The position numbers were made by a program, and so were the translations under genes. Source: Bradyrhizobium sp. CB82 (GTDB taxonomy: Bacteria > Pseudomonadota > Alphaproteobacteria > Rhizobiales > Xanthobacteraceae). From it: DNA of 64,000 nucleotides. The stretch lies in the NCBI RefSeq assembly GCF_029714405.1, contig NZ_CP121650.1:7383001-7447000 (forward strand), given 5' to 3'. The notes below the pieces were generated by a model. It saw nothing but the letters and a program-made list of their open reading frames with translations, was not told the DNA's origin and did no database searches. Positions 35,927 through 46,125 of this stretch are shown here, piece after piece (position 1 is the stretch's first letter; every line of letters begins with the position of its first letter).

Positions 35927-37819
35927 TCAAAGGAAGCCGATCGACAGCCAGGGCACGGCGGCAACAATCAGTGTGCCGATCAAGAGTGCGATCATGTAGC
36001 CCACGATGGGTTTCATGCCTTCGTCCGGATTGATGCGGCTGATGGCGCAGGCCGCATAGTAACCGACGCCGAACGGCGGCGCGAACAGGCCGATGCCCAT
36101 CGCAAGAACGACCACCATCGCATAGTGGACATCGTGCACACCGACCTGTCGCGCGATCGGGAACAGAAGCGGTCCGAAGAGGACGATCGCCGGGATCCCT
36201 TCCAGCACACTGCCCAGAATCACGAAGGTCACGATCGTCACCGCCAGGAAGACAGGGACGCCGCCGGGAAGGCTCGTCATGAACTTGGCAAGAGAGGCGG
36301 AAAATCCCGATTGGGTCAGCGCCCAGGCCATGCCTGTTGCCGCGCCGATGATGAGCAAAATCGCTCCCGACAGCGAAGCCGTCTCGACCAGCATCGGGTA
36401 GACGCGGCGCCAGTCGAACTGGCGATAGATGAAGAGACCCGCGCAGGCCGAGTACAGAATGCCGATGGTAGAGACCTCCGTTGCCGTCGCAACGCCTTCG
36501 ACGACGGCGGTCCGGATCACGAATGGCAGCGCGATGGCAGGAATCGCGATGACAAAGGCGCGGCCGATCTCCCGCCCCGTCGCCCTCTTGACGTGGGACA
36601 GGTCCTCGCGGCGATAGCGCCACCAGACGACCGCAGCGAGCATCACCGCGAGCACGACGCCTGGGAGCAACCCACCCGTGAACAGCGCCGAGATCGACAC
36701 ACCGGTCACCGAGCCGATCGTGATCAGAACAAGCGATGGTGGGATGGTCTCGGTCTGCGCACCCGTTGCGGCCAGGAGCGCAACGAGATCGCCAGGCTTG
36801 GCCCCGCGTTGCCGCATCTCGGGAAACAACACCGGAGCTACGGCAGCCATGTCCGCCGCCTTGGACCCGGAGATGCCTGAGACCAGGTACATCGCCCCGA
36901 CCAGGACGTAGTGCAATCCGCCGCGCACGTGACCCAGAAGGCTTGCCAGGAAGCTGACCATGGCGCGGGCCATCCCCGTCATCTCGATCAGAAGGCCGAG
37001 AAAGACGAAGAGCGGCACCGCGAGCAGGATCAGATGACTCATGCCCTCATCCATGCGTCCGATCATCACCACGTCGGGCGTGCTGGTTGTCAGGGCGAGA
37101 TAGCCGACCGTGGCGAGGCCGAACGCGAACGCGATCGGCACGGCCGCGAAGACCATGGCGCCAACCACGACAACGAAGAAAATCAGAAGATTCAGATTGC
37201 CGAGCGGCTTCAAGACCGGCGCCAGCAGAACGAACGTCGCGATGATGCCCGCGACGATCGCCAAGGACGCCAGCAGGCTGCGCAGGCTCGCGATCCGGAT
37301 CAGCCGGAGAATCGCTGCGATCAGCATCAATCCGATCCCGATCGGCAAAGCCGAAGCACGCCAGCTATTGACGATCTCGAGCGCCGGCGTGGTGACGAAT
37401 GCCTCGTCTGCGGCGAATTCATAGGCCGGCCAGACGACAAGCAGGAGAAATGCCAGCGACGCCGCGGCCGCGACGACGTCCAGGAATGCGCGAACTTCCG
37501 CACTGAGAATGCCGACGATGGCGGTCATCCGCATGTGTTCGCCGCGCTGGAATGCAATCACGGATCCGAGCATGGCGAGCCAGAGGAAGAGAATGCCAGC
37601 AAGCTCGTCGGACCAGACGATCGGCGATCGGAACACGTATCTGCCCACGATGCCTGCGGACAGCACGGCGATCTCCGCCAGGACGAGCATTGCTGCCGGG
37701 ACCGCGACGACATGACCAAGCACCGTGTTCGCCGTTATCACCCAACGGCGCCGGCCTGCCTGCGACGCGCCGGCCGCCATACCGGCATCGACATGCGGCG
37801 TATGGCCGATGCTGGTCAT
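35927..37819 (-). CDS. Fused TRAP transporter permease (DctQ-DctM)
   Basis: A 630-residue protein joining a four-helix DctQ-like part (AGIVGRYVFRSPIVWSDELA, about residues 60-80) to a twelve-helix DctM-like large permease (FVFLGLLIEMTGMARAMVSF, VSGISGSKAADMAAVAPVLF, FAPPFGVGYYAACAISRINP). It works with a periplasmic DctP protein to import an organic acid or sugar acid with sodium or protons. ATG 37819 overlaps the dctP stop (ATGA). Confidence 0.93.
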   Translation of the reverse strand: MTSIGHTPHVDAGMAAGASQAGRRRWVITANTVLGHVVAVPAAMLVLAEIAVLSAGIVGRYVFRSPIVWSDELAGILFLWLAMLGSVIAFQRGEHMRMTAIVGILSAEVRAFLDVVAAAASLAFLLLVVWPAYEFAADEAFVTTPALEIVNSWRASALPIGIGLMLIAAILRLIRIASLRSLLASLAIVAGIIATFVLLAPVLKPLGNLNLLIFFVVVVGAMVFAAVPIAFAFGLATVGYLALTTSTPDVVMIGRMDEGMSHLILLAVPLFVFLGLLIEMTGMARAMVSFLASLLGHVRGGLHYVLVGAMYLVSGISGSKAADMAAVAPVLFPEMRQRGAKPGDLVALLAATGAQTETIPPSLVLITIGSVTGVSISALFTGGLLPGVVLAVMLAAVVWWRYRREDLSHVKRATGREIGRAFVIAIPAIALPFVIRTAVVEGVATATEVSTIGILYSACAGLFIYRQFDWRRVYPMLVETASLSGAILLIIGAATGMAWALTQSGFSASLAKFMTSLPGGVPVFLAVTIVTFVILGSVLEGIPAIVLFGPLLFPIARQVGVHDVHYAMVVVLAMGIGLFAPPFGVGYYAACAISRINPDEGMKPIVGYMIALLIGTLIVAAVPWLSIGFL

Positions 37820-38841
37820 GATAGCTGGCCCGCGGCTTTTTCGAGCTGGGACCACGCCTCTTCGCCAAACTTGCCCTTCCAGTCGGCGTAGAAGCTGGTC
37901 TTCGACAGGGCGTGGCGGAAGGCGGCTCGCTCGATGTCGATGAACTTAAAACCTTTGGCGGAGAGGTCGGTCCGCAATGACTGGCTCAGCTTTGCGATGT
38001 CGGCGCGCTGATCGATGGCGGAGCGGTCAAGCTCGCGTGTCACGATCTCCTGCACGTCCTTGGGCAGGCGCTCGAAGGCGCGCTTGTTGCCGAGGATCCA
38101 GTAGCCGTCCCAGACGTGCCCCGTCAGGCTGCATGTGCTCTGCACCTCATAGAGCCGCGCGGTCGCGATGATGGGCAACGGATTCTCTTGGCCATCGACG
38201 ACCTTGGTCTGCAGCGCGGAATAAACCTCGTTGAAGTTGATCGACGTCGGCCCGGCGCCGAGCGCCTTGAAGAGCGAAGTGAGCAGCGGCGCAGGCGGAA
38301 CGCGGATCTGGAAATTCTTCAGGTCATCCGGCGTACGCACCTCGCGGCCCGACGAGGTTACCTGACGAAAGCCATTGTCCCACGCCTTCGACACCGCCAT
38401 GATTGGCGTCTTGGCAATCTGCGCCCGAATATAGGTGCCGAGGTCGCCATCCATCGCCTTCCAAACGCTGTCGTAGTCGGCGAATGCGAAGCCGGTGTTC
38501 ACAATCCCCGCGCTCGGGACCAGGGTGGCAAGAATCGAGGATGATTGATTGAAGAACTCGACGCCACCGCTGCGAACTTGGGTCATGAGCTCGGTGTCGG
38601 AGCCGAGCTGGTTGGCCGGAAACAGCCTGATCTCCAGCCGGCCGCTGGTCGCTTCGTGGATACGATTGATCGCTTCCTGTGCCCGGACATTCACCGGATG
38701 CGTCGGATCCTGTCCGGTCGCGAACTTGTAGACAAACTCGGCGGCAGACGCTGGACGGGTCAGAATCCCGCAGAGCGGCACGGCCGTGGCCGCCATCAAC
38801 AGCGAACGACGACTGATGCTTCCGGGCTTCGAGACAGTCAT
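37816..38841 (-). CDS. TRAP transporter substrate-binding protein (DctP)
   Basis: A 341-residue periplasmic binding protein with a Tat-like leader (SRRSLLMAATAVPLCG). The TAXI/DctP features include EFVYKFATGQDPTHPVNVRA, QLGSDTELMTQVRSGGVEFF and GFRQVTSSGREVRTPDDLKN with the ligand-binding Arg in FQIRVPPAPL. The operon's split transketolase and SDR suggest a carbohydrate-derived ligand, which is only an inference. Confidence 0.92.
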   Translation of the reverse strand: MTVSKPGSISRRSLLMAATAVPLCGILTRPASAAEFVYKFATGQDPTHPVNVRAQEAINRIHEATSGRLEIRLFPANQLGSDTELMTQVRSGGVEFFNQSSSILATLVPSAGIVNTGFAFADYDSVWKAMDGDLGTYIRAQIAKTPIMAVSKAWDNGFRQVTSSGREVRTPDDLKNFQIRVPPAPLLTSLFKALGAGPTSINFNEVYSALQTKVVDGQENPLPIIATARLYEVQSTCSLTGHVWDGYWILGNKRAFERLPKDVQEIVTRELDRSAIDQRADIAKLSQSLRTDLSAKGFKFIDIERAAFRHALSKTSFYADWKGKFGEEAWSQLEKAAGQLS

Positions 38842-39034
38842 GTTTTCCTCCTGTTTCCTGCATTGATCTTGGTGCCGGCTGCATCAGCCTGCGCGGGCCT
38901 GCGACCTTCCGGCTCTTCGTTTAGCGGCTCACGACCGCTTGCATTCGGGCAGGAGCCCTCGCTCGCCGCCGCAATATGCGCCGAGCCTAGCTCCTCACCT
39001 CGGCTTGGCTGGGTTGGCGCTTAGCGCCGGTGCG

Positions 39035-40045
39035 CTAAAGCCACTGCTTGATCTGCCTTGCGACCTCTGCGGTGGAAATTCCATAGCGGTCGTGCAGTGT
39101 CGGGAGTGCGCCGGCATCAAGAAACTCGTCCGGCAACGCAATCTGGCGGAAAGGCGGATGAACGCCTGAACGCATCAAGAGTGCGGCAATCGCCTCGCCA
39201 AGTCCGCCGATTGTGGTGTGGTTTTCGGCAACAACGACAAGGCGACCCGGCTTGCCGGCTTCACGCAAGATCGTCTTAGTGTCCAGCGGCTTAATGGTTG
39301 GAACGTGAAGTACCGCAACATCGGCGCTGTCGCCCTTCAAGGCTTGCGCCCCCTCGAGCGCACGCATGGTCATGATGCCGGACGAGATCACCAGGGCGTC
39401 CTTCCCGTCGCGGATCAGCTTGGCCTTCCCGAGCTCGAACTTGTAATTGTATTCGTCCAGAACGAGCGGCACCTGGCCGCGCAAAAGGCGGGTGTAGACC
39501 GGCCCCTGATGCGCCGCGATGGCAGGCACCAGCTGCTCGATTTCATGGGCATCGCAGGGATCGATGACCGTCATGTTCGGCATCGCACGAAATAGCGCCA
39601 GATCCTCTGCGGCCTGATGGCTGGGGCCATAGCCGGAGGTCAGACCGGGCAATGCGCAAACGATCTTCACGTTGCGGTCTTCCTCCGCAATCGTCTGGTG
39701 GATGAAATCGTAAGCCCGCCGCGATGCGAACACGGCGTAGGTGGTCGCGAACGGCATGAAGCCTTCCGCGGCAAGGCCCGAAGCGGCGCCGAACAGAAGC
39801 TGTTCCGCCATACCCATCTGGTAGTAGCGGTCCGGAAATTCCTTCGCGAAGATGTGCAGGTCGGTGTATTTCCCGAGATCGGCCGTCATGCCGACCACAT
39901 CAGGGCGGCTGCGTGCGAGCTCGACGAGGGCGTGCCCAAAAGGCGCCGGTTTCGTCTTCTGTCCCTCGGCCGCGATCGATGCGATCATGGCGGAGGTGGT
40001 CAGGCGCGACTTACCCGGCTGCGGTGCTGATCTGACGGTCTTCAT
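39035..40045 (-). CDS. Transketolase, C-terminal subunit
   Basis: A 336-residue pyrimidine-binding and C-terminal domain protein: DVVGMTADLGKYTDLHIFAK, YYQMGMAEQLLFGAASGLA (catalytic Glu), GYGPSHQAAEDLALFRAMP, and a C-terminal domain with VVVAENHTTIGGLGEAIAA. It forms one enzyme with the preceding N-terminal subunit; the two genes are two bases apart. The start at ATG 40045 (MKTVRSAPQ) fits this spacing. Confidence 0.93.
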   Translation of the reverse strand: MKTVRSAPQPGKSRLTTSAMIASIAAEGQKTKPAPFGHALVELARSRPDVVGMTADLGKYTDLHIFAKEFPDRYYQMGMAEQLLFGAASGLAAEGFMPFATTYAVFASRRAYDFIHQTIAEEDRNVKIVCALPGLTSGYGPSHQAAEDLALFRAMPNMTVIDPCDAHEIEQLVPAIAAHQGPVYTRLLRGQVPLVLDEYNYKFELGKAKLIRDGKDALVISSGIMTMRALEGAQALKGDSADVAVLHVPTIKPLDTKTILREAGKPGRLVVVAENHTTIGGLGEAIAALLMRSGVHPPFRQIALPDEFLDAGALPTLHDRYGISTAEVARQIKQWL

Positions 40046-40047
40046 AG

Positions 40048-40893
40048 CTACCTCCCGGCTTCCAACGCAGCCAGCGCGAGCTGCCATTCGTGCTGCTCGA
40101 CGCGAATAAAATGGTTCTTCTCGCGTTGCTCGAGGAAAGGAACCCCCTTCCCCATCAGCGTATCGGCGATGATCATCCGCGGCTTGGGCTCGGAATGGGA
40201 TTTGGCGGCATCGAACGCGGCAACCACGGCATCGAGATCGTTGCCGTCGATGCGCTGCACGAACCAGCCGAAGGCCTGAAGCTTGTCGACCAGCGGCTCG
40301 AAGGCCATGACCTGCGTGGAAGGACCGTCCGCCTGCTGATTGTTGACGTCGACGATTCCTATCAGATTGTCGAGCTTGTAATGGCCTGCCGACTGGATGG
40401 CCTCCCAGACCGAGCCTTCGTCAAGCTCGCCATCGGAGAACAAGGTGTAGACCCGTGCCTCGGATTTCTTGCGCTTGAGCCCGAGGCCCATGCCGACGGC
40501 GATGCTGAGCCCAAGTCCGAGCGAGCCGCCCGACATTTCCATTCCGGGCGTGTAGGAGGCCATGCCCGACATCGGCAGGCGGCTCTCGTCGCTTCCGTAC
40601 GTTTCGAGTTCTTCTTCGGGTACAATTCCCGCCTCGATCAATGCAGCGTAAAGGGCGATGGCATAGTGCCCGTTGGAGAGCAGAAAGCGGTCCCGCCCCT
40701 CCCATGTCGGATCTTCAGGCCGGTAGCGCATCGCGTGAAAGTAAGCCACGGCGAGAACATCGGAGATGTCCAGCGCCTGTGCGATATAGCCTTGGCCCTG
40801 GACTTCACCCATGCGCAGCGCGTTGCGGCGAATGTTGTAGGCGCGGTCCGCCAGCTTGGGCGCGTTGGTAAGCGTGTTGGTCGGCGTTTTCAT
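40048..40893 (-). CDS. Transketolase, N-terminal (ThDP-binding) subunit
   Basis: A 281-residue thiamine-diphosphate-binding half: RFLLSNGHYAIALYAALIEA, GSLGLGLSIAVGMGLGLKRK and the ThDP motif FSDGELDEGSVWEAIQSAGH ... NLIGIVDVNNQQADG. Split transketolases serve dedicated sugar pathways, for example apulose-4-phosphate transketolase in apiose breakdown. That example is a possibility only, since no apiose-specific dehydrogenase or kinase is visible. Confidence 0.93.
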   Translation of the reverse strand: MKTPTNTLTNAPKLADRAYNIRRNALRMGEVQGQGYIAQALDISDVLAVAYFHAMRYRPEDPTWEGRDRFLLSNGHYAIALYAALIEAGIVPEEELETYGSDESRLPMSGMASYTPGMEMSGGSLGLGLSIAVGMGLGLKRKKSEARVYTLFSDGELDEGSVWEAIQSAGHYKLDNLIGIVDVNNQQADGPSTQVMAFEPLVDKLQAFGWFVQRIDGNDLDAVVAAFDAAKSHSEPKPRMIIADTLMGKGVPFLEQREKNHFIRVEQHEWQLALAALEAGR

Positions 40894-40917
40894 CGATCTG
40901 GACCCTGTCTCGCTCGC

Positions 40918-41667
40918 TCAGTGGATAAGCATGCCGCCGTTGACGTCGATGACCGCACCCGTGACGTAGGCAGATAGATCCGAGGCCAGGAAGGTGTAGA
41001 TCCCGGCGACGTCTTCAGCCGTGCCGAGACGATTGAGCGGAATGCCTTCCAGTATCTTCGCCCTCATCTCGTCGCTCAGCTTGCCCGCCGTGATATCCGT
41101 GCCGATCAGGCCCGGCGTGACGCAATTGACGCGGATTCCGTCTGGACCGAACTCGCGGGCCATCGCCTTGGCGAGGCCGAGCACGCCGGCCTTCGCGGCC
41201 GAATAGTGCGGGCCGCCGAAAATTCCGCCGCCACGCTGCGCCGAAACCGACGACATGCAGGCGATCGATCCGGACTTGCGCGTACGCATGTGCGGGATCA
41301 CGGCCTGGGAGAGGAACAGGACTCCCTTCAGATTGACGTCCTGGATGCGATCCCAATCGGCCGCCGTAATTTCCAAGAGCTTCACCGGCTGGGTGATGCC
41401 GGCGTTGTTGATCAGGACATCGACGCCGCCGAAGGCTTCGACCACGCGCGCCACCGCCTGCTCGCAGGACGATTGGTCGGCGACGTCGCACCGTAGTCCG
41501 ATGTGGGACTGTCTAAGCGATGCCGCAGCATCGGCCGCAGCGCCGGCGTCGATATCCAGAATGGCGACCCGAGCACCCTCGGCGGCGAACCGCCGGGCAG
41601 TAGCGAGCCCGATGCCGCGCGGCGAAGCCGCACCCGAAATGATCGCCGTCTTACCGCTGAGCAGCAT
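40918..41667 (-). CDS. SDR family oxidoreductase
   Basis: A 249-residue short-chain dehydrogenase: TGXXXGXG-type cofactor motif ISGAASPRGIGLATARRFA, NNAG (VLINNAGIT), the Ser of MSSVSAQRGG, the YxxxK pair in HYSAAKAGVLG, and PG motif NCVTPGLIGTD. It resembles FabG-like sugar or polyol dehydrogenases. It begins the minus-strand catabolic operon and is divergent from a LysR gene. Confidence 0.93.
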   Translation of the reverse strand: MLLSGKTAIISGAASPRGIGLATARRFAAEGARVAILDIDAGAAADAAASLRQSHIGLRCDVADQSSCEQAVARVVEAFGGVDVLINNAGITQPVKLLEITAADWDRIQDVNLKGVLFLSQAVIPHMRTRKSGSIACMSSVSAQRGGGIFGGPHYSAAKAGVLGLAKAMAREFGPDGIRVNCVTPGLIGTDITAGKLSDEMRAKILEGIPLNRLGTAEDVAGIYTFLASDLSAYVTGAVIDVNGGMLIH

Positions 41668-41777
41668 CAGTCCCTCCCGTATATTGTTCTTCCTTGGCAA
41701 GGCTAGGAATGACCCGCGGACGGCCCAGGGACAAGCGCACAGTTGTCACGGATCGATGAATCTGGTTCACTTATGGA

Positions 41778-42674
41778 ATGCTGTCGAATGTCCCAATATC
41801 GGCAATTCGTGCCTTTGAAGCCGCGGCCCGCACCGGATCGTTTCGCGATGCGGCGAATGAGCTTCACCTGACGCCGAGTGCAGTCAGTCATGCCATCCGC
41901 AAGCTTGAGGCCACGCTTCGCACGGTTCTGTTCGAACGCAGCGCGCGCTCCGTGCGGCTCACGCCGGCCGGCGAAAATCTGATGCGTCACACCGGAGCCG
42001 CGTTCGATCAGCTCCGCCGCGGCCTCGAGGAAGTCGCCGCACGCGGACCGCAATTGGTGCGCGTCCACTCCGCGCCGAGCTTTGCCGCGCAATGGCTAGC
42101 ACCACGGCTCGCACAATTTCTCGCCGCTTACCCGAAGCTCGAAGTTCGGCTGGCTGCGAGCACGGACTACGCACGCTTCAGCAATGATGATTTCGACATC
42201 GACATCGTATACGGTCCGCCTCGTGCGGAGGGCGTCGAGATCGTCCCTCTTCCGGAGGAGACGGTCACTCCGCTCTGTTCGCCCTCGCTCGCAAGGTCCA
42301 TAAGAAAGCCCGCGGATCTCGTCGATCAGACGCTCATCCGTTCAGACGTGAAGCAGATTCAATGGCACCAATGGTTCGGCGCCAATGGATTGGAAGCCCC
42401 CGCCCTTCACGGCATGAGATTCGACCGGAGCTTTCTGGCGATTGCGACGGCCGCTGAGGGATTGGGCGTGGCGTTGGAATCAACGCTGTTAGCGGAACGT
42501 GAACTAGCCAGCGGACGATTGGTGGCTCCCTTGGCGGGCCGCGCAAACGATATCCGCTACGTCGGTCACCGCTTAATCTACCCGCGCGCCAGCCGGCAGA
42601 GATTGGCAGTGCGGGCCTTTGCAGATTGGCTCGTGACGCAGCTTGGCGGCGAAGACGGCGGTTGCTCGCACTGA
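41778..42674 (+). CDS. LysR family transcriptional regulator (GcvA-like)
   Basis: A 298-residue regulator with the N-terminal winged helix (ISAIRAFEAAARTGSFRDAA, LHLTPSAVSHAIRKLEATL, FERSARSVRLTPAGENL) and a periplasmic-binding-like effector domain (PSFAAQWLAPRLAQFLAAYP). It is divergent from the SDR/transketolase/TRAP operon across 110 bases, which makes it the likely regulator of that operon. Confidence 0.93.
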   Translation: MLSNVPISAIRAFEAAARTGSFRDAANELHLTPSAVSHAIRKLEATLRTVLFERSARSVRLTPAGENLMRHTGAAFDQLRRGLEEVAARGPQLVRVHSAPSFAAQWLAPRLAQFLAAYPKLEVRLAASTDYARFSNDDFDIDIVYGPPRAEGVEIVPLPEETVTPLCSPSLARSIRKPADLVDQTLIRSDVKQIQWHQWFGANGLEAPALHGMRFDRSFLAIATAAEGLGVALESTLLAERELASGRLVAPLAGRANDIRYVGHRLIYPRASRQRLAVRAFADWLVTQLGGEDGGCSH

Positions 42675-42819
42675 ACTGATGGCGGCATGCCAGTGACTGA
42701 GAGTTCGTTGCCGTCGATCAGGAGTGCGAAACCACGTCCGCAGATCCACCAGTTTGCGAAGGGCGGAGGAAACGCTTCGATCAACCTCCTGTTTCGAACC
42801 TCCTTCGTGACCAGCAGGG

Positions 42820-43256
42820 TCAGATGCGACGTAACATCTTTCTCGCTTCAGTGGGGGAAGCCGGTCTTGGTCCTTGGCGCGTCACGATCCGCGCCGCCTC
42901 TTCGACAAGGTCAGCATTGCTCGCGGCAAGCTTGACTTTTGCAATGTAAAGATTGTCCTCGAGACCCGCTCGCACATGCCAACCGAGCTGGCACGCCGCT
43001 GCGACTATTTTGAACTGATCGTGCGAAATGCCGAATCGCACTGCAGCCCGCTTCGAGCGGCAGCATGCTGCGCATGAGCTGGAGCACGTCGGCTCGTGCC
43101 GGCGCCCCCAGGGCATGCCAAGACAGAATTGAAAAAAGGCGGGCGGCTTCAGGGCTCCGGTTTCCAGAAGATGCCTTGCGAGCCGGACGTGTCCGGCATC
43201 GAAGACCTCGATCTCGGGTTTGATGCCCGCATCCGTAATCGTTCGATGCGAAAATG
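42820..43256 (-). pseudogene. BKACE/DUF849 (beta-keto acid cleavage enzyme) C-terminal remnant
   Basis: Three frames must be combined. EIEVFDAGHVRLARHLLETG comes first, then ARADVLQLMRSMLP, then the intact C-terminus FKIVAAACQLGWHVRAGLED, SNADLVEEAARIVTRQG and ASPTEARKML. These are recognisable blocks of the DUF849 family of Zn-dependent beta-keto acid cleavage enzymes. The first half is absent and at least two frameshifts are present, so it is not functional. Confidence 0.75.
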
Positions 43257-43411
43257 ATGCTGCGTGTTTCGCGTATCGTCAATGAAATGGAATTTCGAAT
43301 GTGTTGAGCGGCGAGGTCAATCTCTCCATTGCTGCGCCGACGAACGACGAAACGATTTTTGTGTTCGCGGATCACTCCGGTCACTTTGACCTACCCCAAA
43401 CTTCAAGAGTG

Positions 43412-43603
43412 TTAGCCCTGCGGGCGAGGCCTTTCGGAGAGCAACGCGCGTGCCGCGCGCTCCGCATCACGCGCCGAACGGAACTCACGCCCCTCCAGGC
43501 TGTCGAACAAACGCTCTGAGGAGAAGAAGCGAAAGGCTCGCTTGTCCCTAGTGACGATACCAGCGGTATGGTTGTTAATTTCGATGATATAAGCTTCGGT
43601 CAT
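43412..43603 (-). CDS. Small conserved-looking hypothetical protein
   Basis: A 63-residue protein (MTEAYIIEINNHTAGIVTRD, later ERLFDSLEGREFRSARDAER) of normal, globular-type composition. It is short and has no motif. It resembles small proteins I associate with Bradyrhizobium genomes, without a known role. The Shine-Dalgarno is weak. Confidence 0.6.
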   Translation of the reverse strand: MTEAYIIEINNHTAGIVTRDKRAFRFFSSERLFDSLEGREFRSARDAERAARALLSERPRPQG

Positions 43604-43862
43604 GGCTACTCGATCGCCGAATGTCGGCGTCCCTGCAAATCTGCGTTTTGTGCTTAGGAAAGGATCAGCAGCAGCAACAATTGCCTGTGGCCGCAGAGAA
43701 ACAGCGCGGCGCCATGCGTCGGCGCACGTCGTGTTCTATTCTCTGGGCGATCAGTCTCATGCGACTTTCGGTCAATTCCGGATCCAGCCAAATACCACCG
43801 AGAATTTCGTTTGTGGCGCAACAGATCGATTCTCGATGAGAACAGGCGCGCGCCGATTGCCC

Positions 43863-44450
43863 TTACTTTCCGGGACGTGAACGCCTTTGCGAGGGCACGC
43901 TGACTTGCGCCATCCTTATCGCATCCTCTTCGTGATCGATCGCGACGTACTGGCCGTGCCAATAAGCGAGCGCCGCATTGCGGGCCGCACTTCGGATCTC
44001 GCGTACGCGGCCGATGATGATACCATGTGAATGGCGCTCGACGATCTCCTCGACTTCGCAATCGATCGCGGCAAGTGCTTCGACGAGCAGCGGGGTGCCC
44101 GACGCGCTTGCGTTCCAATTGGAGCCACAAAATCGGTCCACACCTTTCAGGCCGCCCTTGCCGGCAAAGCGCTCGGCAATGTCAAGCTGATCGGCATTCA
44201 GGACGTTCACGCCGAAGGCGCCGAGGCGCTTGATGAGCGGAAACGAGGAGGCGTCGCGATTGATGTTGACGATCAGCGTCGGCGGATCGATCGAAAGCGA
44301 CGTCACCGAGGTCACCGTCATGCCCGTGATGTCCCTGCCCCGTCCGGCCGTGATGACGCTAACGCCGCCGGTCAGATGTCGCATGGCGCTACGGAATTCG
44401 GCGGCTGGCACGCCGGGTTCTGTGACGAGAGGACGAAGGATGGCATTCAT
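43863..44450 (-). CDS. Flavin reductase family protein (SsuE-like partner)
   Basis: A 195-residue flavin reductase-like domain protein: FRSAMRHLTGGVSVITAG, MTVTSVTSLSIDPPTLIVNI, FGVNVLNADQLDIAERFAG. This family supplies reduced FMN to two-component monooxygenases. Its place at the end of the ssu operon makes it the probable FMNH2 donor for SsuD, though it belongs to the HpaC-like fold rather than to NADPH-dependent SsuE. Confidence 0.9.
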   Translation of the reverse strand: MNAILRPLVTEPGVPAAEFRSAMRHLTGGVSVITAGRGRDITGMTVTSVTSLSIDPPTLIVNINRDASSFPLIKRLGAFGVNVLNADQLDIAERFAGKGGLKGVDRFCGSNWNASASGTPLLVEALAAIDCEVEEIVERHSHGIIIGRVREIRSAARNAALAYWHGQYVAIDHEEDAIRMAQVSVPSQRRSRPGK

Positions 44451-44480
44451 GGCGAACTCGCTGGATATCGTGTGTCGTAC

Positions 44481-45311
44481 CTAAATTCGCACATCGCCTA
44501 AGAGCAGGTGGCGCAGGATCGAGCCTTCTAGATTGGCCACTGACCCGCGTTCGCGCGGCCGCGGCACGCTAACGGCCACGTCATGCGCGATGCGCCCGTC
44601 CTCGATCACCAGCACGCGATCGGCGAGCGCCACCGCCTCGGCGACGTCATGCGTCACCAGGATCGCGGTGAAACCCTGGTCGCGCCAGACGCGCTCGAGC
44701 AAGCGCTGCATGGAGATGCGCGTCAGCGCATCGAGCGCGCCGAGCGGCTCGTCGAAGGCCAGCACGCGAGGGCTGGAGACCAGCGCACGGGCGAGCGCCA
44801 CGCGCTGCTTCTGGCCCCCTGACAGCACCGAGGGCCACTGATCGCGCTTGTCCGCGAGGCCGACTTCGCTCAGCGCCTTCTCGGCACGGCCACGCCCGTC
44901 CGCCGCGGCGCATTCGCGGCCGAGGCCGACCTCGACATTCGCGAGCACCCGCGCCCACGGCAACAGCCGCGGCTCCTGGAAAATCACGCGGACGTCCTCG
45001 GGCCGCGCGATCTCGCCGAGGCTGATGCTGCCGGCCGTGATCTGTTCCAGGCCCGCGATCAGTCGCAGCAGTGTGCTCTTGCCGCAGCCGCTTTTGCCCA
45101 CGATGGCGACAAACTGCCCCGCGGGTATGTGTAGGTCGATCCCGCGCAGCACCTCGTTGTCGCCGAACGATTTGCGCAGGCCGCGGATATTCAGCGGCAG
45201 ACCGCGAGATGGCGCGGGTTGAACGTCGCGCAGGACGCGGGCATGCGGAGCGAAGCCGACGCGGGGCGCGAGCTCGGCCTCGGGCAGGATGGTACGAGTG
45301 GCTGTCTGCAT
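44481..45311 (-). CDS. ssuB: Sulfonate ABC transporter ATP-binding protein SsuB
   Basis: A 276-residue ABC ATPase: Walker [11 protein letters not shown]-loop [13 protein letters not shown], signature [15 protein letters not shown], Walker [13 protein letters not shown] and switch His in [10 protein letters not shown]. It is the ATPase of the aliphatic sulfonate importer by sequence type and operon place. Confidence 0.92.
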   Translation of the reverse strand: MQTATRTILPEAELAPRVGFAPHARVLRDVQPAPSRGLPLNIRGLRKSFGDNEVLRGIDLHIPAGQFVAIVGKSGCGKSTLLRLIAGLEQITAGSISLGEIARPEDVRVIFQEPRLLPWARVLANVEVGLGRECAAADGRGRAEKALSEVGLADKRDQWPSVLSGGQKQRVALARALVSSPRVLAFDEPLGALDALTRISMQRLLERVWRDQGFTAILVTHDVAEAVALADRVLVIEDGRIAHDVAVSVPRPRERGSVANLEGSILRHLLLGDVRI

Positions 45312-45318
45312 GTCAGTC

Positions 45319-46125
45319 TCAGGGTTTCTGGAAGGCGGGGTGCCAGCAGAGCGTCAGACGCTCGAGCACACGGGAGGCGCTGTCGGCGAGCTTGCCGAGC
45401 AGGGCGTAGATAAGGATCGAGAGCACGACAACATCGATCAACATGAATTCGCGCGCCTGCATCGCCATATAGCCGAGTCCCGACGATGCGGCGATCGTTT
45501 CCGCGACGATCAGAGTCAGCCACATGATACCGAGCGCGAAGCGGATGCCGACGAAGATCGAGGGCAGCGCGCCCGGGAAGATCACTCGGCGGAACAATTC
45601 GCTGTTGCTCATGCCGTAGATGCGGCCCATCTCAATGAGTTGGGGATCGACGGTGCGGATACCATGCAGCGTGTTGAGGTAGATCGGGAAGAAGACGCCG
45701 AGCGCGACCAGGAACAGCTTTGCGCTCTCGTCAATGCCGAACCACAGGATGACCAGCGGGATCAGCGCCAGATGCGGCACGTTGCGCACCATCTGGAGCG
45801 TCGTGTCGGTCAGCCTGCTGGAGAGTTGCGACAAGCCGTTGGCAAGGCCGAAAGCGAAGCCGATGCTGCCGCCGATCAGGAAGCCGATCGACGCGCGCCA
45901 GAACGAGACCCAGATGTTGCTGACGAGCTCGCCCGAGAGCAGCAGCTTCCACCCCGCCAGAACGACGTCGCTCGGCGCCGGCAGCACCCGTGTCGGCACG
46001 AAGCCGCTGACGCAGGCGAGCTGCCACAGCACGACGATGGTGAGCGGCACGATCCACTGGATCAGACCGTCGGCCAGCGGCAGGCGAAAGCTGCGCGGCA
46101 ATGAAGCGCTGTCGATCAGGCCCAT
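45319..46125 (-). CDS. ssuC: Sulfonate ABC transporter permease SsuC
   Basis: A 268-residue inner-membrane permease with about six helices and the BPD-transport EAA loop ([20 protein letters not shown]). It overlaps the ssuD stop by ten bases and is followed by ssuB eight bases later. Confidence 0.92.
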   Translation of the reverse strand: MGLIDSASLPRSFRLPLADGLIQWIVPLTIVVLWQLACVSGFVPTRVLPAPSDVVLAGWKLLLSGELVSNIWVSFWRASIGFLIGGSIGFAFGLANGLSQLSSRLTDTTLQMVRNVPHLALIPLVILWFGIDESAKLFLVALGVFFPIYLNTLHGIRTVDPQLIEMGRIYGMSNSELFRRVIFPGALPSIFVGIRFALGIMWLTLIVAETIAASSGLGYMAMQAREFMLIDVVVLSILIYALLGKLADSASRVLERLTLCWHPAFQKP

